In this document: positions 18,132 to 26,027 of the stretch, piece by piece
Numbering within the stretch: position 1 is the stretch's first letter
How the letters are laid out: each line of letters begins with the position of its first letter
Assembly (NCBI RefSeq): GCF_913778665.1
Contig: NZ_CAJYVQ010000008.1
Location: forward strand, 62,001-126,000
Reading direction: 5' to 3'
DNA from: an uncultured Stenotrophomonas sp.
GTDB lineage: Bacteria > Pseudomonadota > Gammaproteobacteria > Xanthomonadales > Xanthomonadaceae
DNA length: 64,000 nt
Program-made: the position numbers and the translations under genes
Notes under the pieces: generated by a model
What the model was told of the DNA's origin: nothing
What the model saw: only the letters and a program-made list of their open reading frames with translations
Database searches by the model: none

Positions 18132-18154
18132 GGGCGCCCCCGCGTGGGGCGCCC
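18132..18154 (+). terminator. hairpin after the BON-domain gene
   Basis: Perfect 9-bp stem GGGCGCCCC / GGGGCGCCC with a 5-nt loop and no T-run. Confidence 0.55.
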
Positions 18155-18162
18155 GCTGATCT

Positions 18163-18222
18163 GTAGAGCCGGGCCATGCCCGGCTGGAACTCCAAGGCAG
18201 CCGGGCATGGGCTCGGCTCTAC
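18163..18222. repeat. SMAG-type GTAG repeat (inverted dimer)
   Basis: Begins GTAGAGCCGGGCCATGCCCGG and ends with CCGGGCATGGGCTCGGCTCTAC, complementary end to end. Confidence 0.85.
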
Positions 18223-18355
18223 AGGACCGACCGCCAACCCGTTCAGCCAGCCTGGCCGGAACGCTCGCCCATATGACCGGCTGCGCTATATTGCCGGTTC
18301 CGCCGCCGTCGGGCTCGTCCCGACCACCGATTCGCGGCCTGGCTGACGAGGCACC

Positions 18356-20173
18356 ATGGCGCTGGTTTTCAGTGACGACATCTGGGACCGCTGGCGGTTG
18401 CCAGCCCTTGCGCTGGCGGCCGCCGCTATCATCGTGGTGCCGTGGTTGACCCTGCGCGAACTGCAGCAGGACAACGAAGATGCCATGGCGTGGGTCAACC
18501 ATACCCAGGCCGTGGGCGTTGCCGTGCAGCAGCTGCAGGCGGATGTCCGGGATGTTGAATCGGCGGCGTTGACCCTGTCCAAGGGCATCGATGCGCCCGG
18601 CCTGCGCGAACGCATGGCCAAGGCCAGCGAAATTCCAGGGCGATTGGCCGAACTGGGCCGGATGACCCGCGACAACCCCGATCAGCTGATCCGCATCGGT
18701 CGCATCGAGTCAATGCTGGAAGGGCGCCTGGCAGTGGCCCGCGAACTGGCCAAGTCCGAGCCGAACAGCGACCAGCGCGCGCTGGTGCAGGATCTCAGCA
18801 CGCGCTATCCGATCCGCGGGCTGGTGGAGGAACTGCAGGCCAGTGAACAGAAGCTGCTGACCCTCCGCGCCGAACAGGCCGCGCGCCAGCGCAAGCAGAC
18901 CGAGCTGGTGTCGTGGAGTTCGCTGGTGGTGCAGCTGGCGCTGCTCGGCCTGGTGCTGTGGCTGCTGCAGCGGCAGATCGGTCGCCGCCTGCAGGCGGAA
19001 CGGCAGTCGCTGCGATCAGCGGCACGTGCGGCCTCGGTGCTGCAGACCGTGCGCGAACCGATCGTGCTGCTCGACCGCGACCTGCGCGTGCAGCTGCACA
19101 ATCCGGCCTTCGCCGAACTGTACGGGCTGCAGGACGAACGCGTCGAAGGCCTGTTGCTGGAAACCGTCGGCGATGGCGCGTGGAAGGATGCGGTGGTGCG
19201 CCAGCGCCTGTCCGACGTGTTGCTGCGTGGCCGTGAGCTGTGGGATTTCGAGCATGAACAGCGCACCGCCGATGGCATGGCGCGCTACATGCTGCTCAAC
19301 GCACGGCGCATGCCGTTGCCGGATACCGATGACGAAGTGGTGCTGCTGACGATCAGTGACGTCACCATGCAGCGCGCCGTGCAGCTGCGCGTGGAAGAGC
19401 TGAACCGGCAGCTGGAAGGCAAGGTCGCGCAGGTGTCCGAGGTCAACCGCGAACTGGAAGCGTTCAGCTATTCGGTCTCGCACGATCTGCGTGCGCCGCT
19501 GCGCCATGTGGCGGGTTTCTCCGACAAGTTGTCGCGCCACCTCGGCGACGCCGCCGACGAAAAGAGTCGCCACTACCTGGACGTGATCTCCGGCTCGGCA
19601 CGGCGCATGGCGGCACTGATCGACGACCTGCTGGTGTACTCGCGCCTGGGCCGCGTTGCCATGCGCCAGCAGGCGGTGGACATGCAGTCGCTGGTCGCCG
19701 ATACCCGCGCCATGCTCGATTCCAACCTGCAGTCCGAGGCTGAAAGCAGCGGCCATCCGCACCACGTGGAGTGGAGCATCGCACCGCTGCCGATCGTGGT
19801 GGCCGACGAGAACATGATCCGCCAGGTCTGGCTGAACCTGCTTGGCAACGCGGTGAAGTACTCGGGCAACCGCGAACCGGCGAAGATCCGCGTGGACTAC
19901 CAGCCGCAGCCCGATGGCGGTCATCAGTTCACGGTCAGCGACAATGGTGCAGGCTTTGACATGGCCTATGCCGGCAAGCTGTTTGGCGTCTTCCAGCGCC
20001 TGCACAAGGCCAGCGACTACCCCGGTACCGGCATCGGCCTGGCCAGCGTGCGTCGCGTGCTGACCCGCCACGGCGGCCGTATCTGGGCCGAGGCCGAACC
20101 GGACGTAGGCGCCACCTTCCACTTCTACCTGCCTCCCGCGATCGACGCGGACAAACAAGGTCCCTCTGCATGA
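18356..20173 (+). CDS. membrane sensor histidine kinase with PAS domain
   Basis: 605-aa kinase that would phosphorylate the response regulator encoded next. Two membrane segments (~13-32 and ~185-205) bracket a helical periplasmic sensor. A PAS domain follows (~225-340, with LHNPAFAELYGLQDE), then HisKA with the phospho-acceptor His376 in FSYSVSHDLRAPLRHVAGFSDKL. The HATPase has the N box (NLLGNAVKYS) and G boxes (DNGAGFDM, GTGIGLASV). The H box is of the phytochrome-like class, which pairs with Rcp1-type regulators. It overlaps the next gene by 4 bp. Confidence 0.92.
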   Translation: MALVFSDDIWDRWRLPALALAAAAIIVVPWLTLRELQQDNEDAMAWVNHTQAVGVAVQQLQADVRDVESAALTLSKGIDAPGLRERMAKASEIPGRLAELGRMTRDNPDQLIRIGRIESMLEGRLAVARELAKSEPNSDQRALVQDLSTRYPIRGLVEELQASEQKLLTLRAEQAARQRKQTELVSWSSLVVQLALLGLVLWLLQRQIGRRLQAERQSLRSAARAASVLQTVREPIVLLDRDLRVQLHNPAFAELYGLQDERVEGLLLETVGDGAWKDAVVRQRLSDVLLRGRELWDFEHEQRTADGMARYMLLNARRMPLPDTDDEVVLLTISDVTMQRAVQLRVEELNRQLEGKVAQVSEVNRELEAFSYSVSHDLRAPLRHVAGFSDKLSRHLGDAADEKSRHYLDVISGSARRMAALIDDLLVYSRLGRVAMRQQAVDMQSLVADTRAMLDSNLQSEAESSGHPHHVEWSIAPLPIVVADENMIRQVWLNLLGNAVKYSGNREPAKIRVDYQPQPDGGHQFTVSDNGAGFDMAYAGKLFGVFQRLHKASDYPGTGIGLASVRRVLTRHGGRIWAEAEPDVGATFHFYLPPAIDADKQGPSA

Positions 20174-20610
20174 CGACTCTGCGCACCATCCTTCTTGCCG
20201 AAGACAGCCCGGCCGATGCCGAGATGGCGATCGATGCCCTGGAAGAGGCGCGGCTGGCCAATCCCATCGTGCACGTCGAGGATGGCGTGGAAGTGATGGA
20301 CTACCTGCTGCGCCGCGGCGCATACGCCAGCCGCGAGGAAGGCCTGCCCGCCGTGCTGCTGCTGGACATCAAGATGCCGCGCATGGATGGCCTGGAAGTG
20401 CTGCGGCAGATCCGCGAGCACGACGAGCTGAAGCGCCTGCCGGTGGTGATCCTGTCGTCCTCGCGCGAGGAAAGCGATCTGGCGCGCAGCTGGGACATGG
20501 GCGTGAACGCCTATGTGGTCAAGCCGGTGGACGTGGACCAGTTCTTCGGCGCCGTACAGACGCTGGGCAAGTTCTGGGCGTTGATCAACCAGGCACCGGA
20601 ACTCGAGTGA
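20170..20610 (+). CDS. single-domain response regulator (Rcp1-like)
   Basis: 146 aa, receiver domain only. Acid pocket Glu11-Asp12, phosphorylation site Asp66 (LLLDIKMPRMDG), the SSS switch region and Lys118 are all present. The insertion VMDYLLRRGAYASREEG is typical of regulators that pair with phytochrome-type kinases. It has no output domain, so it works by phosphotransfer or protein contact. It starts inside the stop of the kinase gene and is followed 5 bp later by a hybrid kinase, giving a three-gene relay. Confidence 0.92.
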   Translation: MTTLRTILLAEDSPADAEMAIDALEEARLANPIVHVEDGVEVMDYLLRRGAYASREEGLPAVLLLDIKMPRMDGLEVLRQIREHDELKRLPVVILSSSREESDLARSWDMGVNAYVVKPVDVDQFFGAVQTLGKFWALINQAPELE

Positions 20611-20614
20611 GCCC

Positions 20615-22126
20615 ATGCCCTTGACCGGTCCCGCCCTGGGGGCGCTACGCATCCTGCTGGTGGAGGACTCACCGGAAGATGCCGAGCTGATGTCCGAACA
20701 GATGCTGGATGCGGGCCTGGACGCCCGCTTCGAGCGCGTCGAGAGCGAGGCGGAGCTGCGCCAGGCACTGGCTGCGTTCCAGCCGGATATCGTGCTGTCC
20801 GACCTGAGCATGCCCGGCTTCTCCGGCGACGATGCGTTGCGCATCGTGCGCGAGACATCGCCGGAAGTACCCTTCATCTTCGTCTCCGGCACCATGGGTG
20901 AGGAGAACGCGGTGGCGGCCCTGCAGAAGGGGGCCAATGACTACATCATCAAGCACCTGCCGGCGCGCCTGCCGTCGGCAGTGGTGCGTGCGATCCGCGA
21001 TGCACGAAGTGCGATCGAGCGTGCCCGGGTGGAAACCGAACTGATGCGCGCGCAGCGCCTGGAGAGCCTGTCGCTGCTCGCCGCCGGCCTCAGCCACGAC
21101 CTGCGCAACATCCTGCAGCCGTTGCTGATCATGCCGGACCTGCTGAAGGCGCGCACCGACGATCCGCAGTTGCACCACCTGGCCGATGTCATCGCCGAGT
21201 GCGGGCGCCGTGGCCACGAGATGGCCGAGTCGATGCTGTCGTTCGTGCGCGGCTCGCGCAAACCGAGCGAGCGCATCGAGATCGCCGGCCTGTTCGATGC
21301 GGTGGCGCTGCTGTTGCGCAGCAATGTGCCCGACGCGGTGCGGCTGGAGCTGCAGGTGCAGGATGAGGGCCTGGTGGTCGATGCCAACTACACCGAGCTG
21401 CAGCAGGTGATGTTGAACCTGGCGTTGAACGGCATCCAGGCGATGCCCAACGGTGGCCGCCTGAGCCTCACCGCCAGCCATGCTGGTCAGCGCGATGGCG
21501 TGGACTGGATGCATATACGGGTGGCTGACGAGGGCATCGGCATGGATGCGGACACGCTGTCGCACCTGTTCAACCCGTTCTTCACCACCAAGGCCGATGG
21601 CACCGGCTTGGGCCTGATTTCCTGCAAGCGCATCGTTGAAGGCGCCGGTGGCAGCATCCACGTCAGCAGCCAGCCGGGGCAGGGCACCTGCTTCGAACTG
21701 CGGCTGCCAATGCATGAAGCCCTCGATGGCAGCGAGCCGATCGAGCAGCTGGTGGCGCTGGGCAGCGGCCAGTCGATCCTGGTGGTCGATGGCGAGGCCA
21801 CGCGCCTGTCGCTGCTCGGCAACGCGTTGTCGAGCCAGGGTTACCAGCTGCAGCTGGCTTCCGATGGCGCTGCGGCGCTGCGCTGGATGCAGCAGGAAGC
21901 GATGCCGGCGCTGGTGATCGCCGATGCCGGTTCCAAGCTGTTGTCGGCCAGCCAGTTGCTGGGCGAAATGGCCGCGTTGGGCTATGGCGGTCCCGCACTG
22001 GTACTGGAAGACGCCGCAGTGACGGTGCCGGCCGATGCGTTCCCGGCCAGCGTCAAGGTGCATGTGCTGCACAAGCCGCTGCAGATGCAGAAGGTGTTCC
22101 GCGCGGTGGCCGAAGCGCTGGGCTGA
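20615..22126 (+). CDS. cytosolic hybrid histidine kinase: REC-HisKA-HATPase-degenerate REC
   Basis: 503 aa, no membrane segment. The N-terminal receiver has Asp63 (IVLSDLSMPGFSG). Kinase His161 lies in GLSHDLRNILQPLL, in the NtrB-like style. The ATPase domain has N box MLNLALNGIQAMPNGG and G boxes DEGIGM and GTGLGL. A C-terminal receiver-like domain (~385-503, SILVVDGEATRLSLL) has only one acidic residue in the usual acid pair, lacks the normal LxDxxMP context (VIADAGSKLL), and is likely a pseudo-receiver. Input probably comes from the kinase and regulator upstream through the N-terminal receiver. Confidence 0.88.
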   Translation: MPLTGPALGALRILLVEDSPEDAELMSEQMLDAGLDARFERVESEAELRQALAAFQPDIVLSDLSMPGFSGDDALRIVRETSPEVPFIFVSGTMGEENAVAALQKGANDYIIKHLPARLPSAVVRAIRDARSAIERARVETELMRAQRLESLSLLAAGLSHDLRNILQPLLIMPDLLKARTDDPQLHHLADVIAECGRRGHEMAESMLSFVRGSRKPSERIEIAGLFDAVALLLRSNVPDAVRLELQVQDEGLVVDANYTELQQVMLNLALNGIQAMPNGGRLSLTASHAGQRDGVDWMHIRVADEGIGMDADTLSHLFNPFFTTKADGTGLGLISCKRIVEGAGGSIHVSSQPGQGTCFELRLPMHEALDGSEPIEQLVALGSGQSILVVDGEATRLSLLGNALSSQGYQLQLASDGAAALRWMQQEAMPALVIADAGSKLLSASQLLGEMAALGYGGPALVLEDAAVTVPADAFPASVKVHVLHKPLQMQKVFRAVAEALG

Positions 22127-22196
22127 GCACGCGTCGCAGGGCATGGTCCGGCACCCCCACCGCTTTCGATAGCGCCGGGCCGTGATCGGTGGCAGG

Positions 22197-22946
22197 TCAG
22201 GTCGGTCGATCCGCGGTTTCCCACGGGAACCGCGGCAGCGCGTCCACCGCCTGTTCCAGCCGCCGCGACCAGTTCTGGTGGATATCGGCGTACAGCGCCG
22301 AATCCGCCCCCAGCCGCAGCTGCTGGCCGACGCGCAGTTCGCCATTGCGCAGCAGCGCCAGGTCGATCGGCAGGCCCACCGACAGGTTGGAGCGGATGGT
22401 CGAATCCAGCGACACGATGGCGGTACGCGCAGCATCCTCCAGCCGGGTGGCCGGGGTGAGGATGCGGTCGAGGATCGGCTTGCCGTACTTCGATTCGCCG
22501 ATCTGCAGGTAGGGCGTCTCCGGCGAGGCAGCAATGGCGTTGCCGAGCGGGTAGATCATGTACAGCCCGGGCCGCTCGCCAGCGATCTGGCCGCCGAAGA
22601 TCAGCGTTGCCTGCGTATTGACCCCATCATGGCCGTGTTCGCTGTGGCTGCTGTGCACTTGGCTGTCCACCAGCAGTTGGCCGACGTATTCGGCCGCTTC
22701 GAACAGGTGGACCATGTCGCGGAGGTTGGGCGTGCGCCGTTCATCGGCATCGCGCCCAAGGCGCGACACGAGCAGCTGGGTGGTGGCCAGGTTGCCTGCC
22801 GCCATCAGCACGTAAGCCGCCTGGCCGGGGTATTCGAACACGTGCAGCTTGCGGTGCACGCGCACATCGTCCAGCGAGGCATTGGTCCGGGTGTCTGCGG
22901 CGAAGACCAGGCCTTCGTCCACTTCGATTCCAACGCAATAGGTCAT
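22197..22946 (-). CDS. Anbu-type proteasome-like peptidase
   Basis: 249-aa member of COG3484, the bacterial ancestral beta-subunit (Anbu) family of Ntn hydrolases. The N-terminus is MTYCVGIEVDEGLVFAADTRT, placing Thr2 as nucleophile after Met removal, with the AADTRT motif of proteasome beta folds. Later blocks LMAAGNLATTQ, ATLIFGGQI and TAIVSLDSTIRSNLSVG agree. Elsewhere Anbu is usually next to genes for an alpha-E protein, an ATP-grasp protein and a transglutaminase-like protein. Here it stands alone between a hybrid kinase (convergent) and folK (divergent). Confidence 0.9.
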   Translation of the reverse strand: MTYCVGIEVDEGLVFAADTRTNASLDDVRVHRKLHVFEYPGQAAYVLMAAGNLATTQLLVSRLGRDADERRTPNLRDMVHLFEAAEYVGQLLVDSQVHSSHSEHGHDGVNTQATLIFGGQIAGERPGLYMIYPLGNAIAASPETPYLQIGESKYGKPILDRILTPATRLEDAARTAIVSLDSTIRSNLSVGLPIDLALLRNGELRVGQQLRLGADSALYADIHQNWSRRLEQAVDALPRFPWETADRPT

Positions 22947-23037
22947 GTCGGTGCCCTATCATGTGCGTCCCGGATTGTAGGCAGGCCGCCGTGACGACGG
23001 CATGTCCACGCCCCCCAAGCACTGTCACCTGAACCGC

Positions 23038-23523
23038 ATGACCACCGTGCTCCTGAGCCTGGGCAGCAACGTCCAGCCCCGCCGCTACCTCCACGCCGCG
23101 GTGACGGCCCTGCGCGAGCGCTTCGGCGCGCTGCAGGTTTCGCCCGCCTACCGCACTGCTGCGGTCGGATTCGATGGCCCGGCCTTCCTCAACAACGCCG
23201 TGGCGATCGACACCGACCTGCCGCTGCAGGAACTGGACGACTGGCTGCATGCGCTGGAAGACGCGCACGGTCGCGACCGCAGCGGACCGCGCTTCTCCGA
23301 CCGGACGCTGGACATCGACGTGGTGTTCTACGGCGACCTGGTGGTGGAGGGCCCCGGCCACCTGCGCATCCCGCGCCCGGAGCTGAAGCACGCCTTCGTG
23401 CTGAAGCCGTTGGCCGACATCGCGCCGGATTTCATCGACCCGGTCAGTGGCAAGGACCTCGCCACGCTGTGGCGCGCACATGCGCAGTACGGTGCCACGT
23501 TCGAGGTGGTGGACCTGGAATGA
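23038..23523 (+). CDS. folK: 2-amino-4-hydroxy-6-hydroxymethyldihydropteridine pyrophosphokinase
   Basis: Folate synthesis enzyme transferring pyrophosphate from ATP to 6-hydroxymethyl-dihydropterin. It is 161 aa from the ATG at 23038, which puts LLSLGSN at the N-terminus as in the family; an upstream ATG at 23002 would add a non-conserved dozen residues. Signature DRSGPRFSDRTLDIDVVFYGD with the metal-binding DxD is present, as is IPRPELKHAFVLKPLADIAP. It faces a pteridine-reductase-like gene. Confidence 0.95.
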   Translation: MTTVLLSLGSNVQPRRYLHAAVTALRERFGALQVSPAYRTAAVGFDGPAFLNNAVAIDTDLPLQELDDWLHALEDAHGRDRSGPRFSDRTLDIDVVFYGDLVVEGPGHLRIPRPELKHAFVLKPLADIAPDFIDPVSGKDLATLWRAHAQYGATFEVVDLE

Positions 23524-23528
23524 GGGAG

Positions 23529-23551
23529 GTTGCCGGCCGCTGACCGGCAAC
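23529..23551. terminator. bidirectional hairpin between folK and the SDR gene
   Basis: GTTGCCGG / CCGGCAAC stem with a 7-nt loop in the 31-bp gap between converging genes. It may also be a decayed GTAG-type repeat. Confidence 0.5.
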
Positions 23552-23554
23552 ACC

Positions 23555-24292
23555 TCAACTGACTGTACGCCCGCCATCCACGCGCAGGGTGTGGCCGGTG
23601 ACGAAGCTGGCCTCGGCCACCAGCCAGTACACCGCTTCGGCGATCTCTTCGACCGTGCCGATCCGCGCCAGCGGCGTGCGCGCCAGCAGCGCCTCGCGCG
23701 CAAAATCGTCCTTGCCCTGTTCCGGCCACAGGATCGCGCCGGGCGCCACCGCATTCACCCGCACCTTCGGCGCCAGCTCCAGCGCCAGCGAGCGGGTGGC
23801 CATTTCCAGCGCGGCCTTGGCCATCGTATAGGCGATGTGGTCGCGCATCGGGTCGGTGCCGTGCAGGTCGGTCAGGTTGACGATGCAGCCGTGCTGGCGG
23901 CGCAGGTAGGGCGCGGCGGCCTGTGACAACAGCAGCGGCGCACGCGCGTTGACCGCGTACAGCTCGTCCATCGCCTCGGCGGTCACCTGGCCGAGCGGGG
24001 TCGGGAAGAAGTTGGAGGCGTTGTTGACCAACGCGTCCAGCCGCCCGAAATGGGTGACCGCTTGTTCCACCAGGTCGGACAGGGCGTCGGCGTCCCGCAG
24101 GTCGGCCTGCAGGGCCAGCACGCTGCCCGGGCGCACGTTGTCGAAATCGAACGCGGTCTGCTGCAGCTCCGCGCTGGAGGTGTTGGCGTGCAGCACCACC
24201 GACCAGCCACAGGCGTGGAACTGGCGGGCGATGGCCGCGCCGATCCGGCGTGCGCTGCCGGTGATCAGGGCCACGGGGGCGGTGTCGCTCAT
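23555..24292 (-). CDS. pteridine reductase-like short-chain dehydrogenase
   Basis: 245-aa SDR. It has the NADPH motif TGSARRIGAAIA, where the Arg-Arg form of TGxxxRIG is typical of PTR1/FolM pteridine reductases. LVNNASNFFPTPLG and the catalytic Tyr-x-x-x-Lys (YTMAKAALE) follow. The family Ser is replaced by Asp-Leu in the NLTDLHG segment, another PTR1/FolM feature (Asp in place of Ser). It likely reduces dihydropterins or dihydrofolate. The adjacent folK supports a role in folate or pterin metabolism. The start at 24292 is the ATG just before SDTAPVALITG. Confidence 0.82.
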   Translation of the reverse strand: MSDTAPVALITGSARRIGAAIARQFHACGWSVVLHANTSSAELQQTAFDFDNVRPGSVLALQADLRDADALSDLVEQAVTHFGRLDALVNNASNFFPTPLGQVTAEAMDELYAVNARAPLLLSQAAAPYLRRQHGCIVNLTDLHGTDPMRDHIAYTMAKAALEMATRSLALELAPKVRVNAVAPGAILWPEQGKDDFAREALLARTPLARIGTVEEIAEAVYWLVAEASFVTGHTLRVDGGRTVS

Positions 24293-24350
24293 GAGGGTCC
24301 TCCAAGGCTCGGCTATCCTGTGCACCATTGTCACCGCATTCGAAGACGCC

Positions 24351-25535
24351 ATGCAGCCCACCTTCCCCCTGCCCGAAGCCGATGCCCTGGCCCACAGCGA
24401 CCAGCTGGCGGCCGCCCTGCGTGCCGAGATCCTTGCGCAGGGCGGGGCGATCCCGTTCTCGCGCTTCATGGAGCTGTGCCTGTACGCCCCCGGCTGGGGC
24501 TATTACAGCGCCGGCGCCAGCAAGTTCGGCGGCAGTGGTGACTTCACCACGGCGCCCGAGCTCGGCAGCCTGTTCGCCGGCAGCGTGGCCAACGCGCTGG
24601 CCCCGGTGTTCGCCCAGCTGGATGCGCAGGCGCGGATGCTGGAACTGGGCGGCGGCACCGGCGCCTTCGCCGAGGCCGTGCTGCTGCGTCTGGCCGAGCT
24701 GGATGCGCTGCCGTCGCGCTACGCCATCCTCGAACCCAGCGCCGACCTGCGCCAGCGCCAGCAGCAGCGCCTGCAGCAGAACCTGCCGGCCGAGCTGGCC
24801 AGCTGCGTGGAGTGGGTCGACCGCCCGTTCGATGACGACTGGGACGGCGTGGTGTTCGCCAACGAGGTGATCGACGCGCTGCCGACGCCGCGCTTCCTGA
24901 TCCGCGACGGCGAGGTCTATGAGGAAACCGTCGAGCTGGATGGCGATGGCAATTTCATCCGCGGCGCGCAGCCGGCCGACGTGCTGCTCAACGGCGCGGT
25001 GCGCCACCTCGAGCGCTACCTGGAAAAGCCCTTCGCCGATGGCTACCGCTCCGAAGTTCTGCCGCAGCTGCCGTACTGGCTGCAGGCGGTGGCGGGTGGC
25101 CTGCAGCGCGGCGCGATGCTGTTCGTCGATTACGGCTACAACCGTGGCGAGTTCTACCAGCACGACCGCGACGACGGCACCGTGCGCGCGTTCTACCGCC
25201 ACCATGTGCATAACGACGTGCATCGCTGGCCGGGCCTGCAGGACATCACCGCATCGGTCGACTTCACCGCGATGGCCGAGGCCGGCCTGCATGGTGGCTT
25301 CGAGCTGGCTGGTTACTGCAGCCAGGCCAGTTTCCTGCTTGGCAATGGCCTGGACCAGGTGCTGGTGCTGGCCGAAGAGCGCACCGATGAAGTGGGCCGC
25401 ATCCAGCTGCGCGACCAGGTGAAGAAGCTGACCCTGCCGACCGAGATGGGCGAACGTTTCCAGGTGATCGGCCTGCAGCGCGAGGTGGATTTCGAACCGG
25501 CCTTCGAGCTGGGTGACCTGAGCTGGCGCCTGTGA
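24351..25535 (+). CDS. class I SAM-dependent methyltransferase, MidA/NDUFAF7 (DUF185) family
   Basis: 394 aa. Family blocks are clear: IPFSRFMELCLYAPGWGYYS, GDFTTAPELGSLFAG, the SAM site LELGGGTGAFAEAVL and VDYGYNRGEFYQHDRDDGTVRAFYRHH. The mitochondrial relative NDUFAF7 methylates an arginine of complex I, but the bacterial substrate is unknown. It is divergent from the SDR gene with 58 bp between the starts, and overlaps the next gene by 4 bp. Confidence 0.9.
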   Translation: MQPTFPLPEADALAHSDQLAAALRAEILAQGGAIPFSRFMELCLYAPGWGYYSAGASKFGGSGDFTTAPELGSLFAGSVANALAPVFAQLDAQARMLELGGGTGAFAEAVLLRLAELDALPSRYAILEPSADLRQRQQQRLQQNLPAELASCVEWVDRPFDDDWDGVVFANEVIDALPTPRFLIRDGEVYEETVELDGDGNFIRGAQPADVLLNGAVRHLERYLEKPFADGYRSEVLPQLPYWLQAVAGGLQRGAMLFVDYGYNRGEFYQHDRDDGTVRAFYRHHVHNDVHRWPGLQDITASVDFTAMAEAGLHGGFELAGYCSQASFLLGNGLDQVLVLAEERTDEVGRIQLRDQVKKLTLPTEMGERFQVIGLQREVDFEPAFELGDLSWRL

Positions 25536-25924
25536 GTGCAGGGTCGCCGGTGATCAAGCCGCTGCGGCGGCCGCGGCTGTGGACCGCGCTGTGGCTGCTG
25601 GCGGTGCTGGTGGTGATCGTGGTCTGCCTGATCCCGCCGCCGCCGATTCCGCTGCCGGAAAACAGCGACAAGGGCGAGCACTTCCTCGCCTATTTCATCC
25701 TGGCTGGCAGCGCCGTGCAGTTGTTCCGTCGCGGCACGCCGCTACTGTGGGTGGGGCTGGGCCTGGTGCTGATGGGCATCGGCATCGAGTTCGCGCAGGG
25801 CGCGTTCACCGATAACCGCGTGGCCGACCCGATGGATGCGATTGCCAACACGATGGGCGTGCTGGCCGGGATGGCCACGGCGTTGACGCCGATGCGCGAC
25901 CTGCTGCTGCGCTGGCGCGGTTGA
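25532..25924 (+). CDS. VanZ-like membrane protein
   Basis: 130-aa protein from a GTG overlapping the methyltransferase stop. It has about four hydrophobic segments and the VanZ-type block SDKGEHFLAYFILAGSAVQLF and GIEFAQGAFTDNRVADPMDAIANTMGVLAG. VanZ homologs are common in bacteria outside vancomycin resistance clusters and mostly of unknown role; no resistance is implied here. Confidence 0.85.
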   Translation: MSAGSPVIKPLRRPRLWTALWLLAVLVVIVVCLIPPPPIPLPENSDKGEHFLAYFILAGSAVQLFRRGTPLLWVGLGLVLMGIGIEFAQGAFTDNRVADPMDAIANTMGVLAGMATALTPMRDLLLRWRG

Positions 25925-25928
25925 TGGC

Positions 25929-25977
25929 GTGCCAACCAAGGTTGGCACCCACCGGTAGATCCACGCCACGCGTGGAT
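25929..25977. repeat. two palindromic repeats in the VanZ/GH20 gap
   Basis: GTGCCAACC-AA-GGTTGGCAC then CCACC (25929-25953), a variant of the GTGTCGACC palindrome family, followed by ATCCACGC-CAC-GCGTGGAT (25959-25977). The second hairpin recurs at 38318-38338. Both lie between converging genes and may end transcription. Confidence 0.75.
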
Positions 25978-26027
25978 GAATTTCCCCCGGCGCCGGCAAA
26001 CACCGGCACCGGAGGACACGACCCCGG

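Noticed and set aside
25532..25924. Glycopeptide resistance determinant (VanZ)
   Set aside because: VanZ-like domain alone, no van genes; such proteins are widespread and unrelated to resistance.
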